From Acidobacteriota bacterium (GTDB taxonomy: Bacteria > Acidobacteriota > Thermoanaerobaculia > Gp7-AA8): 64,000 bases of DNA. Position numbers and translations under genes: made by a program. Shown piece by piece: positions 42,056-50,635 of the stretch (the stretch's first letter is position 1; each line of letters begins with the position of its first letter). Under the pieces are notes generated by a model. That model made no database searches and was not told where the DNA came from. It worked only from the letters and a program-made list of their open reading frames with translations. Where the stretch lies: contig JAFATB010000022.1 in NCBI GenBank assembly GCA_019244185.1, forward strand, positions 310,001 through 374,000, given 5' to 3'.

Positions 42056-43057
42056 ATGGCCACGAAGAAAACAGCCGCCACCGTCGCGCGTCAGCGAAAG
42101 GTGCAACGCGAAGTCGACGCGGCGGAGAAGAAGAAGTCGTCGTCGAAGAAGAAGAAGTCCGAGAAGCCGGTGCAGGCGGGCTCGCGGAAGCATCACGAGA
42201 ATCCGCTGCCGAAGCAGCATCAGGTGAAGCCGGGCATCGAAGCCGAACTCGATCCGGCGCCGCAGTTCCGCAATCCCGATTACCGCGGCAGCGGCAAGCT
42301 CGAGGACAAGGTCGCGCTGATCACCGGCGGCGACTCGGGGATCGGGCGCGCGGTCGCGGTGCTGTTCGCGCGCGAGGGCGCCGACGTCGCGATCGTTTAT
42401 CTCGATGTCGAGCAGCGGGACGCGGACGAAACGCGGCGCGTCATCGAAGAGGACGAAGGGCGCCGCTGTTTGCTGATCCCCGGCGACGTGAAGGACGCGG
42501 AGTTCTGCCGCGAGGCGGTCGCGCGAACGGTCGACGAACTGGGCGGCCTCGACATCCTCGTCAACAACGCGGCGTTTCAGGAGCACTCGGAGTCGCTCGA
42601 AGACATCACCGAGGAGCACTTCGATCTCACGTTCCGCACGAACATCTACGGCTACTTCCACATGGTCAAAGCCGCGCTCCCGCACCTCGGCGAAGGCAGC
42701 GCGATCATCAACACCGGCTCCGAGACCGGGATCTTCGGGCAGCCGATCCTGCTCGACTACTCGGCGACGAAGGGCGCGATTCACGCGTTCACGAAATCGC
42801 TGGCGACGAATCTCGCGCCGCGCGGCATCCGCGTGAACGCCGTCGCGCCGGGACCGGTGTGGACGCCGCTCAATCCGGCCGATCAGCCGGAGACGAACAT
42901 CGCCGACTTCGGCAAGGGCACGTCGATGCATCGTCCCGCGCAACCGGAGGAGATCGCGCCGGCGTACGTCTTTCTCGCGGCGCCGGTGTGCGCGAGCTAC
43001 ATCACGGGAATCGTGCTGCCGGTGATGGGCGGTGTGATCGGCGCGACGGAGGCGTGA
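42056..43057 (+). CDS. SDR oxidoreductase with Lys-rich N-terminus
   Basis: A 333-residue short-chain dehydrogenase. After an unusual basic segment with eleven Lys in a row-rich stretch (about residues 26-42), the Rossmann motif TGGDSGIGRAVA, NNAAFQEH, the catalytic Ser in NTGSETG and Tyr-x3-Lys in YSATKGAIH are visible. The layout matches YghA/YhdF-type general-stress dehydrogenases. The Lys-rich tail is absent from most of them. ATG 42056 is favoured; an in-frame GTG at 42017 overlapping the previous stop is possible. Confidence 0.9.
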   Translation: MATKKTAATVARQRKVQREVDAAEKKKSSSKKKKSEKPVQAGSRKHHENPLPKQHQVKPGIEAELDPAPQFRNPDYRGSGKLEDKVALITGGDSGIGRAVAVLFAREGADVAIVYLDVEQRDADETRRVIEEDEGRRCLLIPGDVKDAEFCREAVARTVDELGGLDILVNNAAFQEHSESLEDITEEHFDLTFRTNIYGYFHMVKAALPHLGEGSAIINTGSETGIFGQPILLDYSATKGAIHAFTKSLATNLAPRGIRVNAVAPGPVWTPLNPADQPETNIADFGKGTSMHRPAQPEEIAPAYVFLAAPVCASYITGIVLPVMGGVIGATEA

Positions 43058-43209
43058 GCGGCGTCGCGCAGGTTCCGTTCGGAATTCGGACGGATGCGCG
43101 AAATGCAAACGCGGCGGTGTTTCGCGGATGTGCAGGCAACGCGTGATGGCTGAGGCAGTTACGGCGATCCGGCCGTACGGCATGCCGTTCGCGATCTGGA
43201 CGCGGCATC

Positions 43210-44052
43210 ATGAACCTCGACAGCCGCAACTTCACGCTCATCCACGCCGACGAAGACTCGTCCTGGATCCCCGCAAGCTCTGAATCGTCCGCGTCCTCGA
43301 CTATCGTCGTCGCGAACTGGAACGCGTTCACCGAGGCGATGCTGGTGGGAGCGCAGACGGACCATCGCGTCATCGAGCGGGCGATCATCGACCGCACGAT
43401 CGACTGCGCGACGTTCCTCGAGTTTCTCGCCGCGCTGCCGGTCGGCTTCGGCGGCGACGTGCTGTACATCGAGAACGACGCGCGCGCGTACCTCAGCGCG
43501 GGTCTGCCGCGCGAAGGGCGGACGATGTACGTACTGACCGCCGACGACGTGCAGTTCTATCGCGAGGTGCACCGTCTCGATTTCGGACGGCGTCCCGAAG
43601 CGGTGGTCGCGCCGATGCCGCAGGTCGTGCCGCTCGCGCCGCCGAGCCGCGCCGTCGACTGCGCGTCGCGCATCGTGCTGATCGGCGACGACGACCGCCG
43701 CGCGCGGGCCGTGCTCGCGGAGCTGGCGATCGAGGAAGGCTGCGAGGTCGTGTACGCGTGCGACGGAACGGAGGCGATCCGCCTCGCCGCGCAGCTGCGC
43801 CCGGCGCTCGTGTTTCTCGACGGCCTGATGCCGGCGATGCACGGCTTCGAGGTGGCGCGCTTCATCCGCAACTTCGATCCCGCGTACAGCCCGACCATCG
43901 CCGTCGTGAGCGGCGTCTACAAGTCGCTGCGCTACCGCAACGAGGCGCTGCTCAAGTACGGCGTGGACATGTACTTCACGAAGCCGATCGATCCGGAAAT
44001 GATCCGCACGACGATCCGCGACGTGTTCGGGAGCGTGGCGCTGGCGTCGTAG
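43210..44052 (+). CDS. Receiver-domain protein with unknown N-terminal domain
   Basis: A 280-residue protein. The C-terminal half (about 155-280) is a receiver: IGDDDR, phospho-Asp in VFLDGLMP, Ser in VVSGV and Lys in FTKPID. The N-terminal 145 residues form no domain I recognise; they contain FTLIHADEDSSW and VLYIENDARAYLSAG, which could be a degenerate alpha/beta domain. A conserved output domain is absent. No kinase lies nearby. The 152-base gap before it shows only a 7-bp inverted repeat (43097-43103 with 43120-43126). Confidence 0.8.
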   Translation: MNLDSRNFTLIHADEDSSWIPASSESSASSTIVVANWNAFTEAMLVGAQTDHRVIERAIIDRTIDCATFLEFLAALPVGFGGDVLYIENDARAYLSAGLPREGRTMYVLTADDVQFYREVHRLDFGRRPEAVVAPMPQVVPLAPPSRAVDCASRIVLIGDDDRRARAVLAELAIEEGCEVVYACDGTEAIRLAAQLRPALVFLDGLMPAMHGFEVARFIRNFDPAYSPTIAVVSGVYKSLRYRNEALLKYGVDMYFTKPIDPEMIRTTIRDVFGSVALAS

Positions 44053-44081
44053 GCGGCACAGGGCGCTTCCTCGCGCGCGAG

Positions 44082-44087
44082 TACACT
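44082..44087 (+). promoter_or_regulatory. TACACT -10 candidate for osmC-like gene
   Basis: TACACT ends 21 bases before ATG 44109, and a GGAGG ribosome site (44097-44101) lies between. This is a normal leader in contrast to the short leaders seen elsewhere. Confidence 0.35.
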
Positions 44088-44108
44088 TGCGCGCGTGGAG
44101 GCGTCGAG

Positions 44109-44534
44109 ATGGCGGCACCGGTAGTCGTCCGTTCGCGCGGGACGTTTCGGAACGAGGTCGAGGCAGGCGCGCATCGGTTCGTGCTCGACGAGCCGGCCGG
44201 CGCGGGCGGGACGGACGAGGGACCGACGCCGTACGACATGCTGGCGTCGGCCCTCGGCGGGTGCACGTCGATGACGCTGGTCTTCTACGCGCGGCGCGAG
44301 AAGATGCCGCTCGAGGGCGTCGACGTCACGGTGACGCACGACCGACAATCCGCGAAGGACTGTATCGACTGCGCGACGCAGAACGGCTTCATTCATCGCT
44401 TCCACGTCGCGATCCGGCTGCATGGGCCGCTGACGGACGAGCAGCGCGAGCATCTCCTCGCCGTCGCGGCGCGTTGCCCGGTGCGGAAGACGCTCTCGTC
44501 CGAGATCCGCATCGACGAGGTGCTGGAGACGTGA
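44109..44534 (+). CDS. OsmC family peroxidase-like protein
   Basis: A 141-residue protein of the OsmC/Ohr superfamily, which reduces organic peroxides through two Cys. The first Cys is in LGGCTSMTL (near residue 56), the second in ARCPVRKTL (near residue 128). Sequence around both matches the YhfA/OsmC-like subgroup. GGAGG precedes the ATG by seven bases. The next gene overlaps it by 4 bp (GTGA). Confidence 0.9.
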   Translation: MAAPVVVRSRGTFRNEVEAGAHRFVLDEPAGAGGTDEGPTPYDMLASALGGCTSMTLVFYARREKMPLEGVDVTVTHDRQSAKDCIDCATQNGFIHRFHVAIRLHGPLTDEQREHLLAVAARCPVRKTLSSEIRIDEVLET

Positions 44535-45145
44535 GGCTCGAGCCCGCGGATGCGGCCGCGATCACCGAGGCGGTGCGGACGCTGGAAGGGGGATCGTGTG
44601 CGGAGGTCGTGGTGGAAGTGCGCGGGCGTTCGGGCGCGTACGCGCAGGCCAGCGCGCGTTTCGCGGCGCTCGCGGCGTTCGTCGCGCTGCTCGTGCTGCT
44701 CTTCTCGCCGTGGTCGTTCCGCGCGGGGTGGGTGGCGGTGGACGTGGCGGCGGTATACGCGCTCGCGTTCTACGCCGCGCGGCGCAGCGACTCGGTGCGG
44801 CAGCTGATGACGACCGCGCGCGAGCGGACGGATGCGGTGCGTCATTTTGCGGCCGCGGCGTTTTACGAGCGCGGCGTCGCGAACACGGACGCCGAGACCG
44901 GCGTGCTGTTGTATCTCTCGCTCCTGGAGCGGCGGATGGAACTGCTCGCCGACCGCGGCGTGCTCGCGGCGGTGCCGTCGCGCGAATGGAACCAGATCGT
45001 CGCGGACGTGCGCACGCGCGACGCGACTCCCGCCACGCTTCTCGACGCCCTAGCATCCCTCGGCCCCTTGCTCGCGCAGCGCATGCCGGCGCGCGCCGGA
45101 GACCGCGACGAGTTGTGCAACGAGCCGCGGTTCCTCGCCGAATGA
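44531..45145 (+). CDS. TPM-domain-like membrane protein
   Basis: A 204-residue protein with a GTG start in the stop of the OsmC gene. The N-terminal sequence ITEAVRTLEG and AEVVVEVR resembles a shortened TPM (DUF477) domain, followed by two membrane helices (about residues 42-58 and 64-80) and a soluble helical C-terminal part with ETGVLLYLSLLERRMEL, again TPM-like. The family is linked to membrane or photosystem assembly in other organisms; no role is known here. It is coupled to the zinc-ribbon gene that follows. Confidence 0.65.
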   Translation: MRLEPADAAAITEAVRTLEGGSCAEVVVEVRGRSGAYAQASARFAALAAFVALLVLLFSPWSFRAGWVAVDVAAVYALAFYAARRSDSVRQLMTTARERTDAVRHFAAAAFYERGVANTDAETGVLLYLSLLERRMELLADRGVLAAVPSREWNQIVADVRTRDATPATLLDALASLGPLLAQRMPARAGDRDELCNEPRFLAE

Positions 45146-46614
45146 TGCAGCGCCGCAAGGTTTCGTTCATCCGCGCGCTCGCGTTGTTCGCGCTGCTGCT
45201 GGTTTTCGCGGCGCCGCTCTTCGCCCGCGTCGGTGGCGGCAGCTCGTACTCCGGCGGTGGCTCGGACTCGGGCGGCGGCGGGGGAGGGGGCGGCGGCGAG
45301 ATCGCGTATCTCGTGATTCGCCTTCTGTTCTGGCTGACGATCCACCATCCCGTCATCGGCGTGCCGGTCGACATCGTGGTCATCGTGATCGTCATCCGCT
45401 GGGGGAAGAGCAAGTCGGGCAATCCGGTGCTGCGCGTCTCGACGGCGGCGATTCCGGTCGCGTCCGCGCCGCGGTCGCTCGATCTCGTGCGCCGCTTCGA
45501 TCCGAACTTCTCCGAGATCACGTTTCGCGACTTCTGCTACTCGCTGTACGGACGCGCGCATGTCGCGCGCGGCGCGGGAGACCTCGACCGCTACGCGCCG
45601 TATCTCAGCACGGCCGCACGGCAGGCATTGCGGATGCGCAATCCGGCCGGACTGCAGGAAGTGCGCGGCGTGATCGTCGGGGCGATGCAGATCGACTCGG
45701 TGACCGGCGGCGACACGACCAGCATCGTGCTCGCGTTCGAGAGCAACTACACCGAGGTCGCAGGCGGCGCGGAGTCGAGCTGGTACGTGCGCGAGGAGTG
45801 GACGCTGCAGCGGCTGCGCAACGTCGTCTCGCCGCCGCCGGAGCAGTCGAAGGCGGATCACTGCCCGCGCTGCGGCGCGCCGCTGCAGACGCGCACGGAC
45901 GGCTCATGCTCGTACTGCGGCATCAAGATCGAGAGCGGCGCCTTCCAGTGGTACGTGCAGGCCATCGCGCTGCGCTCGCCGGAAGCGCGCGGGCCACTGC
46001 TGACGTCGAACGTCCCCGAGCGCGGCACCGAGCTCCCGACGATCGTCCAGCCGCGGTTCAGCGAGCGACAAGCGGCGTTCGTCGCGCAGCATCCCGACTT
46101 CCGCTGGCCGGAGTTCGAGGCACGCGTGCGCGACATCGCCACGACATTGCAGGACGCGTGGAGCGCGCGCGACTGGGAACGCGTGCGGCCGCTCGAGACC
46201 GAGAGCCTCTTCCAGATGCACCGCTACTGGATCGATGCGTACCGGCGCCAGAAGCTGCGCAACGTCGTCGCCGATTTCACGATCACGAGCGTCGTTCCCG
46301 CGCGCATCGACAGCGACGCGTTCTACGAGGCGATCACGGTGCGGCTGTACGCGCAGGGACGCGACGCGACGTTCGACGAGAGCGGCCGCGTCGTGGCCGG
46401 CTCCGCGACCTCGACGCGCACGTGGAGCGAGTACTGGACGCTGATTCGCACGCGCGCGGCGGGGCCGGGCGGCACGATGACGTGCCCCAACTGCGGCGCG
46501 AAAGTCGACGTCGGCGCGACCGGCATCTGCGCGTACTGCGGCGGCAAGCTCAGCGTCGGCGCGTTCGACTGGATCCTCTCGCGGATCGAACAGGACGAGG
46601 AATACCGCGGCTGA
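45142..46614 (+). CDS. Tim44-like protein with two zinc ribbons
   Basis: A 490-residue protein. It has a signal/anchor, a Gly-rich stretch (about residues 34-53), one membrane helix, then two successive Tim44-like domains (about 115-235 and 315-445). Each is followed by a short zinc ribbon (CPRCG with CSYCG, and CPNCG with CAYCG). The repeated domain and ribbon order is unusual. Tim44-like proteins in bacteria are of unknown function. It starts at ATG 45142, overlapping the previous stop. Confidence 0.8.
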   Translation: MMQRRKVSFIRALALFALLLVFAAPLFARVGGGSSYSGGGSDSGGGGGGGGGEIAYLVIRLLFWLTIHHPVIGVPVDIVVIVIVIRWGKSKSGNPVLRVSTAAIPVASAPRSLDLVRRFDPNFSEITFRDFCYSLYGRAHVARGAGDLDRYAPYLSTAARQALRMRNPAGLQEVRGVIVGAMQIDSVTGGDTTSIVLAFESNYTEVAGGAESSWYVREEWTLQRLRNVVSPPPEQSKADHCPRCGAPLQTRTDGSCSYCGIKIESGAFQWYVQAIALRSPEARGPLLTSNVPERGTELPTIVQPRFSERQAAFVAQHPDFRWPEFEARVRDIATTLQDAWSARDWERVRPLETESLFQMHRYWIDAYRRQKLRNVVADFTITSVVPARIDSDAFYEAITVRLYAQGRDATFDESGRVVAGSATSTRTWSEYWTLIRTRAAGPGGTMTCPNCGAKVDVGATGICAYCGGKLSVGAFDWILSRIEQDEEYRG

Positions 46615-46703
46615 GGCCGCATCGCTGCGCGCGATTCGTCACCGGTTTCGGCGGTTTCGTCACGCGTTGGGGATCTGTGACAGCCGCGGCGCGCGCCGGT
46701 TCT

Positions 46704-46709
46704 TACGAT
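46704..46709 (+). promoter_or_regulatory. TACGAT -10 candidate for subtilase gene
   Basis: TACGAT lies 39 bases before ATG 46749, and GGAGG (46739-46743) precedes the start. This gene appears to have a conventional leader. Confidence 0.3.
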
Positions 46710-46748
46710 GACGGCACAGACCCAACCTGATTCGATTCGGAGGCCGAG

Positions 46749-49700
46749 ATGCGCCGTGGAGCCGTGACCGTTCTCGCGTTGCTGTTCGCCCTTCCCGCAG
46801 TCGCCCAAACCATCAGCGAGCCGCTCGACATCGCCAAAGACGACGCCGTGGCCATGCGCGCGCGCGGCCGCGTGATCGTGGAGTTCGACGGCGTCCCCGC
46901 CGCGGTGCGCATGCCGCACGCGGCGGAGACGAACCGCTCGCTCTTCTCGCGCTTTCACGAAGACCTCGCGCGGATCAACGGCGGACTCGCCGCCGCGTCG
47001 GCGGGCGCCGCGCCGCGCGCGGTGATTCGCCGCGAGTACTCGGTCGCGTTCCTCGGCGCCGCGGTCGAAGCCTCGCCCGCGACCGCGAGCGCCCTCGCCG
47101 CGCTGCCGTACGTCCGCCGCGTCTATCGCGACAACGTCGTGCGCGCGCTCGTCACCGGTCCGCAGACGCCGGTCGCGCTCGACGGCGCCGTCGTCAACGC
47201 GCGCACGCGCGTCAACGCCGCCAGCCTGCCGACGCTCGGCGACGGCGTGCGCGTGGCCATCATCGACACCGGCATCGACTACACGCATCCCGCGCTCGGC
47301 GGCCACTTCGGCCCCGGCTACAAAGTCGCGGGCGGACACGACTTCGTCAACGACGACGACGATCCGTTCGACGACAACGGCCACGGCACGCACGTGGCCG
47401 GCATCATCGCGGCCGATTCCGACACGCTCATCGGCGTCGCGCCGCACGCGACGCTCTACGCGTTCAAGGTGCTCAACAGCGGCGGCGGCGGCACGACCGA
47501 CGACATCATCGCCGGCATCGAGCGCGCCGCCGATCCGAACGGCGACGGCGATCCCTCCGATCACGTCGACGTCGCGAACATGTCCCTCGGCGGCTTCGGC
47601 AACGCGGACGATCCGCAGAGCCGCGCCGTCGACAACGCCGTGGCCGCGGGCGTCGTGATGTGCATCGCCGCCGGTAACGCCGGCGGCTTCGCGGTCGTGC
47701 TCAGCCCGGGCAACGCGCACGATGCGCTCACCGTCGCCGCGATTCAGGACGACGGCGTGATGACGACCTTCAGCTCGCGCGGCCCGAGTCCGGGGACGCT
47801 CGCGTTCAAGCCGGACGTCGCGGCGCCGGGCTTCCAGATCGTCTCGTCGTTCCCCGGCGCGCGGACCGCGTCGCTCAACGGCACGTCGATGGCGTCGCCG
47901 CACGTGGCCGGCGTCGCGGCGCTCGTCAAGGCGCTGCATCCCGACTGGGACGCGCTGCACATCAAGGCCGCGATCATCTCGTCCGCGACGCCGCTCAGCG
48001 GCGCGGCGCGCGAGCGCGGCGCGGGGCGCGTCGACGCCGACCGCGCCAGCCGCGCGACGGCGCTGCTCGACACTGCCGGTCTCTCATTCGGCCTCGACGC
48101 CGCGTCCGGCGGCAGCTTCAACGCGCATCGCTCGTTCAGCGTGAGCAATCCTTCCGCGACGCCGCTGCATCTCAGCGTCTCGAAAGGCACGACGCCGAGC
48201 GGCACCTCGATCAGCGTCACGCCCACGACCGCAACCGTCGCGCCCGGCGCGTCGCAGACGTTTGACGCCGAGCTGACCGTGCAGAACGGCAACGTCAACT
48301 TCACCGAAGCGAAGACGGTCGAAGGCGAGCTCTCGGTCAGCGGCGACGGCGCGTCGCTGAAAGTGCCGTGGCTCGTCGTACGCTCGGCGCGGCTCACGAT
48401 CACGTACGACACCTTCATGCTCCAGCCGCGCGCAACCGCGAGCGACGGGCTCGTGATGTATCTCGCGCCGTACAGCGACACGGCGGCGGAGTTCTATCCC
48501 GCGCCGAACAAGTCGTGGGAGTTCCTGTTCGGCGGATCGAATCCGAACCGCGACTACAGCGTCACCCGCTTCGTGCACCTGCCCAGCCGCGCCGTGTCGG
48601 GCGACATGACCGTCGCCTCGACGGCGGACGATGCGCCGTACGCCGTCACGCTCGGCGCGCGCGACGAGAACGGCGTGCTGTTCGGCGACCTGCCGCACCA
48701 GGGCGCGCCGAATCCGGCCGCCTATCACACGCTCATCACGAACTTCGACAACGGCTCGCCGTGGTACATCATCATGGGCTTCGCGTCGCGCTTCTATCTC
48801 TCCGCCATGCCGTACCGCGTCACGGCGTACGAGTACTACTCCGACGTCGTCAACCTGCGCTACTTCGCGGTTCTCAACGACACGATCGACGCCAGCGCGC
48901 TGAACGGGCCGGTCACGCTGAACAAGAGCCTCGCCGACTACGCGCACGCGCGCCTGCAGTGGCGGAACGGGATCGGCGCCGTCGATGCCTGCACGATGAT
49001 GATGATGAAGGCGGGCGGGCTGATGCAGCCGTGGATCACGAGCTGCACGCACCACGCGGGCGACAGCGCCGGCGCCGACTACTACGCCACGCGCGACTCC
49101 GCGTCGGCGAACCTCTCGTACGGCTTCACCGTGACCTCCGACGGCGTGGCCACGCCGCCCGTGCGCGCCATCGACGACGAGGTGGTGATGTCGAACGACG
49201 TCAACCCCGGCCCGCTCGCGTACACGTTCGTACGCGACCACGCCGTCACGCTCGGCGCCGGTCCGCTACACGCGACCGGCTTGCAGAAGGCGCTGCGCGG
49301 CGACGCCGGCGCCACGATCGGCGGCGCGCTCGGCGAAACGCGGCCGGGATTCTTCAACGGGATGCGCTGGGAGACCTACGACGAGAACGGCGCGCTCGCC
49401 GATCGCGGCATCTTCCCGAACGCCACGCCGGCGAGCATCGGGGCCAAAGGGCGCGCGCATCTGTTCCGCGACGGCTTCTCCGTCGACGGACATCCGGCGC
49501 TCTTCGAGGCCGACCTCGTGCGCTCCCCGTCCATCCTCGACGGCGTGCTGCCGAATGTCGGCTCGCTGCGCGTGCTGAATGCGGCGGGCGATCCCGTCGA
49601 GGCGCTCGCGAACGGCGAGGCCGCGGTGCTGCAGTTCAGCGCCGCCGACGGTCAGAACGCCCTCGGCGACGTCGGTCCCGTGCAGTCCGACGCGACGGCG

Positions 49701-49973
49701 GTCGCGTATCGCGTGCACGGCACGGGCGAGTGGCATGCGCTCGCCAACGTCGTGACGTCGACGGAAACCGGCAACCCCGCGACCTACGGCCACATGCCGC
49801 CGGGCGACGTGAACCGCGTCGACCTGCGCGACGCCACCGCGCACGCCGACTCGCTCATCGACCTGCGCATCACCGTCGCCGACCGCTCCGGCAACACGCT
49901 CACGCTGACGCAGTCGCCGGCGTTCGTCGTCGGAGACGTGCCGGTGCCGCCGAAACGGCGTTCCGCGCGCTGA
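46749..49973 (+). CDS. Secreted subtilisin-like serine protease (S8)
   Basis: A 1074-residue secreted protease. A signal peptide (about 19 residues) and an I9-like propeptide (about 40-130) precede the S8 domain. The catalytic triad is Asp173 (IIDTGIDY), His212 (GHGTHVAG) and Ser380 (GTSMASPH), with oxyanion Asn310. The C-terminal 650 residues contain beta-rich Fn3-like and unknown modules without a cell-wall anchor. It likely digests extracellular protein. GGAGG precedes ATG 46749. Confidence 0.94.
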   Translation: MRRGAVTVLALLFALPAVAQTISEPLDIAKDDAVAMRARGRVIVEFDGVPAAVRMPHAAETNRSLFSRFHEDLARINGGLAAASAGAAPRAVIRREYSVAFLGAAVEASPATASALAALPYVRRVYRDNVVRALVTGPQTPVALDGAVVNARTRVNAASLPTLGDGVRVAIIDTGIDYTHPALGGHFGPGYKVAGGHDFVNDDDDPFDDNGHGTHVAGIIAADSDTLIGVAPHATLYAFKVLNSGGGGTTDDIIAGIERAADPNGDGDPSDHVDVANMSLGGFGNADDPQSRAVDNAVAAGVVMCIAAGNAGGFAVVLSPGNAHDALTVAAIQDDGVMTTFSSRGPSPGTLAFKPDVAAPGFQIVSSFPGARTASLNGTSMASPHVAGVAALVKALHPDWDALHIKAAIISSATPLSGAARERGAGRVDADRASRATALLDTAGLSFGLDAASGGSFNAHRSFSVSNPSATPLHLSVSKGTTPSGTSISVTPTTATVAPGASQTFDAELTVQNGNVNFTEAKTVEGELSVSGDGASLKVPWLVVRSARLTITYDTFMLQPRATASDGLVMYLAPYSDTAAEFYPAPNKSWEFLFGGSNPNRDYSVTRFVHLPSRAVSGDMTVASTADDAPYAVTLGARDENGVLFGDLPHQGAPNPAAYHTLITNFDNGSPWYIIMGFASRFYLSAMPYRVTAYEYYSDVVNLRYFAVLNDTIDASALNGPVTLNKSLADYAHARLQWRNGIGAVDACTMMMMKAGGLMQPWITSCTHHAGDSAGADYYATRDSASANLSYGFTVTSDGVATPPVRAIDDEVVMSNDVNPGPLAYTFVRDHAVTLGAGPLHATGLQKALRGDAGATIGGALGETRPGFFNGMRWETYDENGALADRGIFPNATPASIGAKGRAHLFRDGFSVDGHPALFEADLVRSPSILDGVLPNVGSLRVLNAAGDPVEALANGEAAVLQFSAADGQNALGDVGPVQSDATAVAYRVHGTGEWHALANVVTSTETGNPATYGHMPPGDVNRVDLRDATAHADSLIDLRITVADRSGNTLTLTQSPAFVVGDVPVPPKRRSAR

Positions 49974-49985
49974 GGAGGAGAGAGA

Positions 49986-50057
49986 CTACTCGTCCGGGTT
50001 TTTGGTGACCGCGACGAAGATCAGGAGCAGGACCGCGACGATTCCGAAGCCTTCCAT
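49986..50057 (-). CDS. Possible 23-residue membrane micro-protein
   Basis: A short frame of 23 residues is mostly one hydrophobic helix (GIVAVLLLIFVAV) flanked by MEGF and KNPDE. A TATCTA -10 candidate (50065-50070) ends seven bases upstream, matching the short-leader pattern of its neighbours, but no ribosome site exists. The frame extends further without a better start. It is divergent from the PH-like gene. Whether it is translated is open. Confidence 0.35.
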   Translation of the reverse strand: MEGFGIVAVLLLIFVAVTKNPDE

Positions 50058-50064
50058 GTAACGA

Positions 50065-50070
50065 TAGATA
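50065..50070 (-). promoter_or_regulatory. -10 candidate for 23-residue gene
   Basis: TATCTA on the minus strand ends seven bases before ATG 50057, without a -35 match. Confidence 0.3.
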
Positions 50071-50102
50071 CGCGGCGCGAGAACTTTCGGTTTTCCGCCG
50101 CG

Positions 50103-50108
50103 TATTCT
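50103..50108 (+). promoter_or_regulatory. -10 candidate for PH-like gene
   Basis: TATTCT ends eight bases before ATG 50117, with no ribosome site. Confidence 0.35.
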
Positions 50109-50116
50109 TTTGCGTG

Positions 50117-50635
50117 ATGGACGGCCACGTTCGTTACTTCGAGCGACAGCAGTTCCGCCAGCGCTGGCTCTGGGCCGTGCTCCTCGGCACGATCCTGCCG
50201 GCGCTCGCACTGCTCGGCTACGGCGCGTGGCGGCAGCTCGTGCGGCGTCAGCCGTTCGGGAATCAGCCGATGAGCGACCGCGGCCTCGGCGTGTTCACGA
50301 TCTTCATGAGCCTCGTGCTCGCCGGCGTGCTGCTCCTGCTCTGGCGCATGCGGCTCGACATCCGCGTCACCGACGACACGCTCGTCCTCGACTTCATCCC
50401 CATGCGCCGCAAGCGCATTCCGCTGCGCGAGATCGTCGAGGCACGCGCGCGCACGTACGACCCGCTGCTCGAGTACGGCGGCTGGGGCATTCACTACGGC
50501 TTCATGAACGGCTGGGCGTACAACGTCTCCGGCCGCGAAGGCGTTCAGCTCGTGCTCGCCGACGGCCGCAAGCTGCTCGTCGGCTCGCAGCGCGCGGCCG
50601 AGCTCGAGCGCGCGCTCACTTCGCCTCGTCGATGA
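50117..50635 (+). CDS. Membrane protein with PH-like C-terminal domain
   Basis: A 172-residue protein with two membrane helices (about 17-40 and 60-77) and a C-terminal domain of beta strands plus a helix. It contains [10 protein letters not shown] and [15 protein letters not shown] and ends [14 protein letters not shown]. This matches a DUF6141-type bacterial PH-like fold. Start ATG 50117 is preferred over the GTG three bases earlier. It overlaps the convergent M19 gene by 20 bases. Function unknown. Confidence 0.75.
   Translation: MDGHVRYFERQQFRQRWLWAVLLGTILPALALLGYGAWRQLVRRQPFGNQPMSDRGLGVFTIFMSLVLAGVLLLLWRMRLDIRVTDDTLVLDFIPMRRKRIPLREIVEARARTYDPLLEYGGWGIHYGFMNGWAYNVSGREGVQLVLADGRKLLVGSQRAAELERALTSPRR

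Noticed and set aside
42017-42056. GTG start for the SDR gene overlapping the esterase stop
   Set aside because: It would add 13 residues (with Arg and Ala) without a ribosome site. ATG 42056 is simpler, but the choice remains open.
43097-43126. Seven-bp inverted repeat after the SDR gene as a terminator
   Set aside because: The stem is short with a 16-base loop and no T-run. It is too weak to call.
45226-45300. Gly-rich GGC repeat tract
   Set aside because: It is low-complexity coding sequence of the Tim44-like anchor (Gly/Ser-rich), not a mobile or CRISPR repeat.
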